From Mariniphaga sp041686935 (lineage in GTDB: Bacteria > Bacteroidota > Bacteroidia > Bacteroidales > Prolixibacteraceae), in assembly GCA_041686935.1 (NCBI GenBank), contig JAWLCW010000016.1:62001-126000 (forward strand): 64,000 nucleotides of DNA, in the 5' to 3' direction. Positions within the stretch are counted from its first letter, which is position 1. Each line of letters starts with the position of its first letter. Shown here piece by piece: positions 17,111 to 24,549 of this stretch. The notes beneath the pieces are model-generated. The model worked only from the letters and a program-made list of their open reading frames with translations. It had not been told where the DNA came from and did no database searches. The translations under genes were made by a program, and so were the position numbers.

Positions 17111-17716
17111 ATGGAGATAAAAGACGCCCGTTTTATAATAAGTAACACTGATGTAAAAAAGTGTCCCCGGCCCGATAAACCGGAGTATGCTTTTATCGGG
17201 CGTTCAAATGTGGGCAAATCTTCACTGATTAATATGCTTACCCGGCGCAAGTCACTGGCGAAAATTTCCGGGAAACCGGGAAAAACCCGTTTAATAAACC
17301 ATTTTCTTATCAACGATGAATGGTATTTGGTTGATTTACCCGGCTACGGTTATGCAAAAATTGGGAAAACTGAACGGGAAAAATGGGAAAAATCGTTTCG
17401 CAATTATATTTTGAAACGCGAAAACCTCTATTGTCTTTTTGTTTTAATCGATTCGCGGCATGAACCGCAACCCATCGATTTGGAATTCATGGAATGGCTT
17501 GGTTTGAGCCAGATTCCTTTTGCCATCATATTCACTAAAACCGATAAACTTAAACCCGGAGAACTGGAAAAAAATATTGAAAATTATAAAGTAAAAATGC
17601 TTGAACAATGGGAAACCATGCCTCCCTGGCTTTTGTCGTCTGCCGCAACCGGCGAAGGGCGCGAACAAATCCTTCAGTACATCCAGAACATTAATCAAAC
17701 AGCCAGGGAAAAGTGA
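17111..17716 (+). CDS. engB: ribosome biogenesis GTP-binding protein EngB/YsxC/YihA
   Basis: The protein has 201 aa. G1 is GRSNVGKSS, the switch I region is KPGKTRLINHF, G3 is DLPGYGYAK and G4 is TKTDK. These order and spacing features define the TrmE-Era-EngA-EngB superfamily member YsxC. It assists late assembly of the large ribosomal subunit in the cytoplasm. The last bases overlap an upstream in-frame extension of prs that I reject. Confidence 0.95.
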   Translation: MEIKDARFIISNTDVKKCPRPDKPEYAFIGRSNVGKSSLINMLTRRKSLAKISGKPGKTRLINHFLINDEWYLVDLPGYGYAKIGKTEREKWEKSFRNYILKRENLYCLFVLIDSRHEPQPIDLEFMEWLGLSQIPFAIIFTKTDKLKPGELEKNIENYKVKMLEQWETMPPWLLSSAATGEGREQILQYIQNINQTAREK

Positions 17717-17814
17717 TTCGGAAAAAACGATTTAATTCAGTATTTCATAGTAAAAAAAGTGGGAAAGCATTAACTTTACAGCGTTTCCGAAACGAAAACA
17801 AAAACAGCATACCG

Positions 17815-18756
17815 ATGGGAAGTAAAAATCATCCGTTAAAAATTTTTACCTGCAGGGCTGCCAGGCATCTGACAGAAAAAATATGCGACAGTCTTGATTT
17901 GGATTTGGGTTTGTCGTCGTGTCCGGTATTTTCCGATGGCGAGTTTGAACCCTGTTACGAGGAAACCATTCGGGGTTCTCATGTATTTATAGTTCAGTCA
18001 ACTCCGCCGCCCGCAGAAAATCTGCTTGAACTGCTGCTGATGATCGATGCAGCCAAACGGGCCAGCGCCGCCCATGTGATTGCGGTAATTCCTTATTTCG
18101 GGTATGCCCGGCAAGACCGCAAAGACAAACCACGCGTGTCGATAGGCGCCAAACTTATGGCCGATTTGCTGTCAGCAGCAGGCGTTGACCGTGTTATTAC
18201 CATGGATTTGCACGCCGACCAGATTCAGGGATTTTTTGATGTGCCCGTTGATCACCTCTATGCTTCGGCTCTTTTTATTCCTTACATCAGTAAAATGGGC
18301 CTCGAAAATATTACCATTGCCTCGCCCGACGTGGGCGGTACCAAAAGGGCCAATACCTACGCCCGGATGCTGCAAACCGATATGGTAATTTGCCACAAAA
18401 CCCGGGCAAAAGCCAATGTGGTAAACAATATGACTGTTATTGGAGACGTGAAAGGGAAGGATGTAATTATTGTTGACGATATGATTGACACTGCCGGTAC
18501 AATTACCAAAGCAGCAAATCTGATGAAAAAAGAAGGTGCCCTCAGTGTGCGGGCATTTGCAGCACATGGCGTTTTATCCGGGCCCGCTGTGGAAAGAATT
18601 GAACGTTCTGCTCTTGAGGAGGTATATTTTACAGATTCCCTTGAGCCAAAAACAGACAGTTCGAAGATAAAATATATAACAACAGCCGACGCTTTTGGTG
18701 AAGCTATCCGGCGTGTTTATAAAAATCAGTCAATAAGTTCGTTATATTACCGCTAA
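17815..18756 (+). CDS. prs: ribose-phosphate pyrophosphokinase
   Basis: The protein has 313 aa from ATG 17815, the standard length. FTCRAARHLTEKICDSLDL (start), FSDGEFEPCYEE, PYFGYARQDRK (ATP site), DLHADQIQGFF and the PRPP loop VIIVDDMIDTAGTI are all present. It makes PRPP from ribose-5-P and ATP for nucleotide, His and Trp synthesis. The open frame reaches back to a GTG at 17713, but those 34 codons are not part of the family and I exclude them. It is followed by rplY and pth, a widely conserved order. Confidence 0.96.
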   Translation: MGSKNHPLKIFTCRAARHLTEKICDSLDLDLGLSSCPVFSDGEFEPCYEETIRGSHVFIVQSTPPPAENLLELLLMIDAAKRASAAHVIAVIPYFGYARQDRKDKPRVSIGAKLMADLLSAAGVDRVITMDLHADQIQGFFDVPVDHLYASALFIPYISKMGLENITIASPDVGGTKRANTYARMLQTDMVICHKTRAKANVVNNMTVIGDVKGKDVIIVDDMIDTAGTITKAANLMKKEGALSVRAFAAHGVLSGPAVERIERSALEEVYFTDSLEPKTDSSKIKYITTADAFGEAIRRVYKNQSISSLYYR

Positions 18757-18760
18757 TTCT

Positions 18761-18768
18761 TATCTTTG
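18761..18768 (+). promoter_or_regulatory. rplY promoter element TATCTTTG
   Basis: This exact TAnnTTTG match lies just after the prs stop and gives rplY its own promoter with a leader of about 170 nt. A short hairpin (GCTTTT/AAAAGC) follows at the start of that leader. Confidence 0.6.
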
Positions 18769-18879
18769 CACCGCTTTTCCAAAAAGCAGGAGCATTTGGG
18801 GTGAATTAAAATCGTATTTATCTCATTTTTATTGAGTTTGATTTTGTTCACTTTTAATTATGCATGCTGTTTACTTCGC

Positions 18880-18897
18880 TCCCGATAATTATCGGGA
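18880..18897. repeat. 18-nt perfect palindrome in the rplY leader
   Basis: TCCCGATAATTATCGGGA reads the same on both strands. It lies about 50 nt before the rplY ATG. The CCCGATA...TATCGGG type looks like a dispersed palindromic element, but it could also be an operator or leader hairpin. Confidence 0.55.
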
Positions 18898-18945
18898 CTG
18901 GCGGAAAGGACTGAGTACCATAATTATTAACGTTAAAAATTTAAA

Positions 18946-19605
18946 ATGAAATCATTAAAAATTGTAGGCCAGAAAAGAGAAGGCCTCGGAAAAAAAGACG
19001 CAAAAAAACTGCGCGAACAGGGCCTGGTTCCCGGAGTTTTGTACGGAAAAGATGAAGTAACGCACCTTGCAGTTCCATTCAGCGATATAAGGCCGTTTGT
19101 TTACACGCCAAACGTTTTCCTGATCGATCTCGAAATCGACGGTGAAGTTTACAAAGCTATGATTCAGGATGTGCAGTGGCACCCGGTTGAAGAACAAATT
19201 TTGCACATTGATTTTCTGAAAATTGAAGAAGACAAACCGATGAAAATTGGTGTCCCGGTTAAACTGGTTGGAACGGCCAAAGGTATAAAAGCCGGTGGTA
19301 AACTGAAAATAAATATGCGAAAGCTCCGTGTGAAAGCACTTGCTGCCAATTTACCCGATGCCATTGAAATTGATGTTACCAAACTTGCAATTGGCGACAG
19401 TATTAAAGTTGGACAACTTCAGCGCGAGAACCTGGAATTCCTTGATAATAAATCGAATCTGATAGTTGGTGTTGTTTCCACAAGGGTAGCCAAATCGGCC
19501 ATGATGCTTCCGGAAGATGAGGAAGAAGAAGGTGCTGAAGGTGAAGAAAGTGGTAGTGAAGGCGGCGCAGAAACTTCTGAAGCAGCCGAATCATCAGAAC
19601 AATAA
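18946..19605 (+). CDS. rplY: 50S ribosomal protein L25 (CTC/TL5 form)
   Basis: The protein has 219 aa. The N-terminal L25 domain binds 5S rRNA (VGQKREGLGKKDAKKLREQGLVPGVLYG). A C-terminal CTC beta-domain follows (DFLKIEEDKPMKIGVPVKLVG ... IDVTKLAIGDSIKV), and then a strongly acidic Glu/Ser/Gly tail of about 35 residues, common in this phylum. It is in the order prs-rplY-pth. A 189-nt upstream gap holds its promoter and a palindrome. Confidence 0.95.
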   Translation: MKSLKIVGQKREGLGKKDAKKLREQGLVPGVLYGKDEVTHLAVPFSDIRPFVYTPNVFLIDLEIDGEVYKAMIQDVQWHPVEEQILHIDFLKIEEDKPMKIGVPVKLVGTAKGIKAGGKLKINMRKLRVKALAANLPDAIEIDVTKLAIGDSIKVGQLQRENLEFLDNKSNLIVGVVSTRVAKSAMMLPEDEEEEGAEGEESGSEGGAETSEAAESSEQ

Positions 19606-19617
19606 AAATGAAATGAT

Positions 19618-20184
19618 GTGAAGTATTTAATTGCAGGGCTGGGAAACATTGGCCCGGAATACAAGAATACACGTCACAACATTGGATTTCAGATATTGGA
19701 CGCTCTCGCCGGAGCGTCCAATATTGCTTTTAGCAATAAGCGTTACGGATTTGTGGCTGAGTATAAATTCAAGGGGCGCACTTTTTTGCTTCTCAAACCC
19801 ACCACTTATGTAAATTTGAGTGGTCGTGCTGTAAATTACTGGCTGCAAAAAGAAAATATCACGATAGAAAACCTGCTTGTGCTTGTTGATGATTTGGCCC
19901 TGCCATTTGGAACATTACGTGTTAAAGCCAAGGGCAATCACGGAGGGCACAATGGATTAAGGAACATTTCCGAAGTGCTTGGACGAAACGATTTTGCCCG
20001 GTTGCGTTTTGGAATAGACGACCGTTTTCACCCTGGATTTCAGGTGGATTATGTGCTGAGTGAGTGGACTCGCGAGGAACAGGAACAGCTTCCGGAAAAA
20101 ATTGAAACCTGTATAGAAATTATTCAGAGTTTTGGAACCAATGGCGTGGAACGAACCATGAACTTTTTCAACAAAAAGAAGTAA
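19618..20184 (+). CDS. pth: peptidyl-tRNA hydrolase
   Basis: The protein has 188 aa. N and H of NTRHNIGF, LVDDLALPFG (catalytic Asp) and KGNHGGHNGLRNI are the canonical active-site segments. It releases tRNA from peptidyl-tRNA that has dropped off ribosomes. The start is GTG at 19618, because nearby ATGs are out of frame and KYLIAGLGNIG is the conserved N-terminus. A perfect 13-bp inverted repeat lies inside the gene at 19693-19724. It is cotranscribed with the S4 protein 1 nt downstream. Confidence 0.96.
   Translation: MKYLIAGLGNIGPEYKNTRHNIGFQILDALAGASNIAFSNKRYGFVAEYKFKGRTFLLLKPTTYVNLSGRAVNYWLQKENITIENLLVLVDDLALPFGTLRVKAKGNHGGHNGLRNISEVLGRNDFARLRFGIDDRFHPGFQVDYVLSEWTREEQEQLPEKIETCIEIIQSFGTNGVERTMNFFNKKK
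19693..19724 (+). repeat. 13-bp perfect inverted repeat inside pth
   Basis: Arms 19693-19705 and 19712-19724 are exact reverse complements around a 6-nt loop (TCGCCG). Their inner part contains GGACGCTC/GAGCGTCC. As RNA this would be a very stable hairpin in the pth coding region. No T-run follows. Confidence 0.7.
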
Positions 20185-20185
20185 T

Positions 20186-20563
20186 ATGACCGAAGGTGTG
20201 AGGATAGACAAATGGCTTTGGGCAGTGCGGTTATTTAAAACACGCAGCCAGGCAACCGAAGCATGCAAAAAAGGCCGGGTTGAAATAGGTGATTTGCCGG
20301 TAAAACCCTCGCGCGAAGTGCATCCAGGAGAAGTGGTTAAAGTGCGAAAACCCCCGCTAACCCGAAGTTTTAAGGTGCTTGCTTTAGCCGAAAAACGCAT
20401 GTCGGCCAAGTTGGCAGCAGGTTATGCGGAAGATGTAACACCACCCGAAGAACTGGAAATTCTGGATATACAAAAACAGATGAACTGGATTTCGCGCGAA
20501 CGGGGAGCCGGGCGGCCTACCAAAAAAGACCGCCGTGAACTCGATAATTTTTTTGATCTTTAG
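20186..20563 (+). CDS. S4-domain RNA-binding heat-shock protein (HslR/Hsp15-like)
   Basis: The protein has 125 aa. The S4 fold is at the N-terminus: VRIDKWLWAVRLFKTRSQATEACKKGRVEIG, followed by PSREVHPGEVVKVRKPP. The C-terminus is basic (GAGRPTKKDRRELDNFF). The Escherichia homologue rescues stalled 50S subunits carrying peptidyl-tRNA. Its position 1 nt after pth, another peptidyl-tRNA rescue factor, fits that role. Confidence 0.9.
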   Translation: MTEGVRIDKWLWAVRLFKTRSQATEACKKGRVEIGDLPVKPSREVHPGEVVKVRKPPLTRSFKVLALAEKRMSAKLAAGYAEDVTPPEELEILDIQKQMNWISRERGAGRPTKKDRRELDNFFDL

Positions 20564-20632
20564 CCAGAAAGAACTAAATTACATTTTCTTTCCATCATTC
20601 TTTGAACCGATTATCCATTTAATAAAAAAACG

Positions 20633-21172
20633 ATGCTGGTTGCACAACAAAAACGAAAAGAGAATCTGGCCGAATACATTTTGTACCTCTATCAGGTGGA
20701 AGATTTAATCCGCGCATTTCACCTTGATATGGATCTTATTAATGAGAATTTGGTTGCAAGATATCAGGCTGAAAAGGAAAAAAAACAGGAGATTTCAGAC
20801 TGGTATAATAACCTGGTGAAAATGATGGAAAAGGAAGGAAAACAAAAGAGCGGGCATCTGCAATTTCTGATAAACCAGGTAAACGAGCTTTATGAAATTC
20901 ATTTGCGTTTGATGCAAACCGAAGCAGAACCAGTATATGTTTCAGTTTATAAGGCTGTTGCAGGGCTGATTAATGAACTGAAACAAAAAAATTCTGCTGC
21001 AGAAAACGATGTGCAGGTTGCCATTGATGGGGTTTATGGATATTTGTTATTAAAAATTCAGAGGAAGGAAATTACACCCGAAACCACAGAAGCTATAAAA
21101 AGATTAAGCCAGTGGCTTTCGCATTTGTCCAAACTTTTCAGAGATTTTGAATCGGGCGATTTAGAAATCTAA
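20633..21172 (+). CDS. DUF4924 family protein
   Basis: The protein has 179 aa and is all-helical. Its start, VAQQKRKENLAEYILYLYQVEDLIRAFHLDMDLI, is typical of DUF4924, a cytoplasmic family largely confined to Bacteroidota with no known function. There are no cysteines, no signal peptide and no obvious catalytic motif. The last 12 nt overlap the convergent DCC gene. Confidence 0.8.
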   Translation: MLVAQQKRKENLAEYILYLYQVEDLIRAFHLDMDLINENLVARYQAEKEKKQEISDWYNNLVKMMEKEGKQKSGHLQFLINQVNELYEIHLRLMQTEAEPVYVSVYKAVAGLINELKQKNSAAENDVQVAIDGVYGYLLLKIQRKEITPETTEAIKRLSQWLSHLSKLFRDFESGDLEI

Positions 21173-21577
21173 TTCATCTTTTGACAGGAAAACTGTTTTT
21201 TCTTCATTCGTTGGAACTCTGCATACCGTTTTTTTTCCGAACCAGTGGTAACGGTTTCGGGCAATCCACCGGTAAATAGAATTTCTCCAGGTAGCCGGCG
21301 CCATTTTAAAAGCCATTGCCCATTTCCACGGTGCGGGTAATAGCCGGGCAATTTCAAGCGCTGCATCCGATTCATAAAATGCTATTCCTTTTAGAATTAA
21401 AACCACCGAATCAATTTCATCAGGGATGGACAATTTTTTTTTGACTACCTGGCCTGTTTCAGATTGAAGTGCCGCAAACCGGAATTGTTTTTTTTTATCC
21501 CTTTTCAGAATAAAATCCACTGTTCGGTTGCATAAATTGCAAACGCCGTCGAAAAGCACAATCGGATATTTATTCAT
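21161..21577 (-). CDS. DCC-family thiol-disulfide oxidoreductase-like protein (DUF393)
   Basis: The protein has 138 aa. The family motif FDGVCNLCNRTVDFI (Asp plus CNLC) is at the N-terminus, followed by FRFAALQSETGQ and a conserved YRWIARNRYHWFG near the C-terminus. The fold is thioredoxin-like, but substrates are unknown. ATG 21577 is preferred to a TTG three codons upstream, and it overlaps nothing in the MscS gene that precedes it. It likely shares the mscS transcript. Confidence 0.85.
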   Translation of the reverse strand: MNKYPIVLFDGVCNLCNRTVDFILKRDKKKQFRFAALQSETGQVVKKKLSIPDEIDSVVLILKGIAFYESDAALEIARLLPAPWKWAMAFKMAPATWRNSIYRWIARNRYHWFGKKTVCRVPTNEEKTVFLSKDELDF

Positions 21578-21586
21578 GGATAACAA

Positions 21587-22510
21587 TTATTTGCTGCCGT
21601 CGGGAATATGCCCGCGCTGTTCTTCGCCTCTGGAATAAAAACGTGTTGTTGGGTAAGCAAACTGAATGTCGTTGTGGTCGCGGAACTGGTTCAAAATATC
21701 CTGCCAGATTTCATTTTCAGATCCTCTTCGCCTGCGTGGATTACATAGATACCGGACAGTGAGCTGAATACCAAAATCCTTCACGGCAGTGTAAACATAA
21801 GGAGTCAGGTGCGTATAATGAATCATAAAATTTTTACTGGCTTCAAAAATTTCTTTTTCGGCAGCCCTGTCAATGTTTTCGGCGCGGCTGTTCACAATAT
21901 CCTGTAAAATGGTTTTTGCTTTTTCCCAGTTGCTCTCAAAAGTAACTCGAACCTGCATTTCATTCCAGATATAATCGAAGCCGGTGGTGTAATTTATTTG
22001 CGGCTCTGTAAAAACTTTTCCGTTTGGAAGGTGGATAATCCGGCCTGTACTTTGGTCGGCATCTACCCAATTTCCTATTTCAAGAATAGTAAACTGAAAA
22101 AGGCGAACGTCAATTACATCTCCTGCATGATCGCCAATTTGAATGCGATCGCCCACCACAAAAGGATGCCGGAAAACAATAAAAAACCAGCCGGCAAGAT
22201 TTGTAAGCGGGTCTTTTAACGCAATGGCCAAACCCGCTGAAAATAATCCCAGAAAGGCCCCGAACTGCCTGAAAGCCTGAACCCAGACACTTCCAACCAA
22301 AACCATTCCTAAAAAAGGAAAAATAAACGACAGAGTTCTTTTCCACTGGTAACGGGTTTTTACATTTTTGGTTTGCCTCCAAACAATGCGCAAAACAATC
22401 AGTTTCAGAAAGTACAGAAAGAAAATAATTCCCAGTGAAAGTATAATTTTCCCGAGAATATCCGGGGATAAACCAGTTGTTTCAGCCAAATATTCGTGAA
22501 TGATTTCCAT
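21587..22510 (-). CDS. small-conductance mechanosensitive channel (MscS family)
   Basis: The protein has 307 aa with three N-terminal TM helices. The pore helix and beta-domain have the MscS pattern: GLFSAGLAIALKDPLTNLAGWFFIVFRHPFVVGDRIQIGD, then GDVIDVRLFQFTILEIG. A cytoplasmic C-terminal domain follows. It releases solutes on hypo-osmotic shock. The DCC gene is 9 nt downstream on the same strand. Confidence 0.92.
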   Translation of the reverse strand: MEIIHEYLAETTGLSPDILGKIILSLGIIFFLYFLKLIVLRIVWRQTKNVKTRYQWKRTLSFIFPFLGMVLVGSVWVQAFRQFGAFLGLFSAGLAIALKDPLTNLAGWFFIVFRHPFVVGDRIQIGDHAGDVIDVRLFQFTILEIGNWVDADQSTGRIIHLPNGKVFTEPQINYTTGFDYIWNEMQVRVTFESNWEKAKTILQDIVNSRAENIDRAAEKEIFEASKNFMIHYTHLTPYVYTAVKDFGIQLTVRYLCNPRRRRGSENEIWQDILNQFRDHNDIQFAYPTTRFYSRGEEQRGHIPDGSK

Positions 22511-22554
22511 TGAATTTTAGTTACTGGCAGGGAAATTACAAAATTTTCCGGCAA

Positions 22555-23481
22555 TCACGAAGCATTGCTGATTTGTTTTAATGCCTCTTCTGCCGGAGTT
22601 GGTTTTATATTGAACACCGTTTCAAATTTCGAACTGTCGAATTCGTAATCCCTATCGTACTGGTAGAGCATTTCCTTCATTTCGCGCATGAGCGGGCTAA
22701 ACAGGCCCAGCACACCAATTAGCGGTTTACTAACCACCATGGTTCCGGGGTTTACGCCCAGTTCGCGAGCTGTTAGTTCAATCCAATCCTGCATGGTTTG
22801 TGCCGGAGCAGTTGGCAAATGCCATACCTGTCCGCAGGCGTTTTCTGTATTTCCCAAAAGGGCCGTAGCTTTTGCCGCATCGGGTGTAAACGTAAAATTG
22901 TGTTTGTATTTCAGGGAACAGAACCAATTTGCTTTTTTACCCGATTTCAGGTTTTTTACCACGGCCTCATTAAACATACTGTTTTTGATGCCTGGTCCGT
23001 AAAAATCGGCCGCACGGGCTATCAGCGCATTTAACTTTCCGGTTTCTGCTTCGTGCATCAGCATTTGGGCAATTTGTGCCCGCACCTTGCCTTTTTTTGA
23101 TGGCGGATTCACCTCGGTCTCCTCTATCATCGGACTCAGATTTTCTGCATCGTAAAGGTACATGTTATCGAAAAACACCAGTTTGCAGCGGTGCTTTTTG
23201 CAAGCCGAAATCACATTCCGCATGATTAACGGCCATTGCTGTTTCCATGTTTTCAGGCGGTAAGGCAACCCGGCAACGAGATAAGCCACCTTAGCTCCTT
23301 CAATGGCTTTTTCAACAAATTGTCCGTCGGTTAAATCGCCGGGAAACAATTCATCGTTTTCATTAATTTTTTGCGGATAGCGGCTCACTAGTCTCACCTT
23401 CGGTGTATAATTTTTCAGTTCTTTTGCCAAATCTTTCCCAATGGCCCCTCCTGCACCTAAAATTACCTGCATATTATTCAT
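22555..23481 (-). CDS. NAD(P)-dependent epimerase/dehydratase-like protein
   Basis: The protein has 308 aa. The Rossmann motif is GAGGAIG near the N-terminus, with an atypical short-chain signature. FFDNMYLYD occupies the usual catalytic Tyr region, and the canonical YxxxK is not obvious. Extended SDR proteins like this act on sugar nucleotides or act as atypical reductases; the substrate cannot be told. A second ATG three codons in (23472) is equally possible. It ends 44 nt before the mscS start and begins 3 nt after the corA stop, so it probably shares the corA transcript. Confidence 0.75.
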   Translation of the reverse strand: MNNMQVILGAGGAIGKDLAKELKNYTPKVRLVSRYPQKINENDELFPGDLTDGQFVEKAIEGAKVAYLVAGLPYRLKTWKQQWPLIMRNVISACKKHRCKLVFFDNMYLYDAENLSPMIEETEVNPPSKKGKVRAQIAQMLMHEAETGKLNALIARAADFYGPGIKNSMFNEAVVKNLKSGKKANWFCSLKYKHNFTFTPDAAKATALLGNTENACGQVWHLPTAPAQTMQDWIELTARELGVNPGTMVVSKPLIGVLGLFSPLMREMKEMLYQYDRDYEFDSSKFETVFNIKPTPAEEALKQISNAS

Positions 23482-23484
23482 TAT

Positions 23485-24549
23485 TTATAACCAGTTTTTT
23501 CGCTTAAAATAAAATAACATTACAACTGCAATTCCTATCATAATTCCCCACATAATGAAATAACTGAACCTGAAATGTAATTCCGGAAGATAATCGAAAT
23601 TGGTGCCGTAAACTCCGGCAATAAATGTCAGCGGGATGAAAATGGCAGCAAAAATGGTAAGCACCTTCATCACCTCGTTGGTACGGCTGGCCACGTTCGA
23701 ATGATAAATACTCAGGTAATCATTCGCCATATTGTGGTAAATTTCAATAGCTTCCAGTGCTTGTGTGGCAAGGTCATTCAGGTCTTTCAAAAAGCTGACC
23801 GTTTTTTTATGAATGAGATTTGATTCGGATTTGTTTACCGAAAGCATGATTTCTTTTAAAGGGAAAATTGATTTCCGAAGAAACCCGATGTTGGTTTTTA
23901 ACCGGTAAATTTTTTCGAGCGTCGGTTTTTCCGAATGATGAAGCACTTCTTCTTCCATTCCTTCCAAAACGGTTCCCAGACTTTCAATGCTGTGAATATA
24001 CCCGTCAACCAGGGTGTCGATGAGTGCATAGGCCAGGTAATCGGCGCCGGAGTTTCTTATCCGGCCGCGCCCGTTACGAATACGTTCGCGCACCGAATCA
24101 AAATAGTGTGCCGGTTTTTCCTGGAAGGTAATAACGGTATTTGTGCTTAACACAATTGAAACCTGGTCTCCGGTAATTTTGCCCGTATCTGTCTGATAGT
24201 TCAGAATTTTTAAAAAGAAAGTTATGTTTTTGTCGTTCTCCACCACTTTGGGGCGCTGGTCGGTATTCACAATATCCTCCAGCTCAAGCGGATGAATGGA
24301 AAACCGCTCTCCTGCTTTTGCAATGAGTTCTGTTTCCTGCAACCCGTAAATATTCACCCAAAGTATTGAACCCTCCGGCACTGTTTCAGGGATTTCACTT
24401 AGGCTTTCCACCTGTTTTTCTTCCAATGTCTCTTTGTTGTAAATCATCAGGTGAATTTCAGACTTCTCCATTTTCAGGTTCCCGATAAAAATCAGAGAAC
24501 CCGGCGTGGCGCCATGTGATTTTTTCCTGCTCTTTATAAATCTTGCCAT
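23485..24549 (-). CDS. corA: CorA-family Mg/Co transporter with GTN signature
   Basis: The protein has 354 aa. A large N-terminal cytoplasmic domain is followed by two C-terminal TMs, as in the CorA pentameric channel. The signature before TM2, normally YGMNF, reads YGTNF (G315-T316-N317). The pore loop PELHFRFSYFIMWG is otherwise typical. The variation could alter ion selectivity, but some CorA relatives tolerate it. The start overlaps the stop of the SLC12-like transporter by 1 nt, so two ion transporters are translationally linked. Confidence 0.88.
   Translation of the reverse strand: MARFIKSRKKSHGATPGSLIFIGNLKMEKSEIHLMIYNKETLEEKQVESLSEIPETVPEGSILWVNIYGLQETELIAKAGERFSIHPLELEDIVNTDQRPKVVENDKNITFFLKILNYQTDTGKITGDQVSIVLSTNTVITFQEKPAHYFDSVRERIRNGRGRIRNSGADYLAYALIDTLVDGYIHSIESLGTVLEGMEEEVLHHSEKPTLEKIYRLKTNIGFLRKSIFPLKEIMLSVNKSESNLIHKKTVSFLKDLNDLATQALEAIEIYHNMANDYLSIYHSNVASRTNEVMKVLTIFAAIFIPLTFIAGVYGTNFDYLPELHFRFSYFIMWGIMIGIAVVMLFYFKRKNWL

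Noticed and set aside
17713..17814. N-terminal extension of prs from GTG 17713
   Set aside because: The 34 extra residues match nothing in Prs; ATG 17815 gives the normal length and N-terminus.
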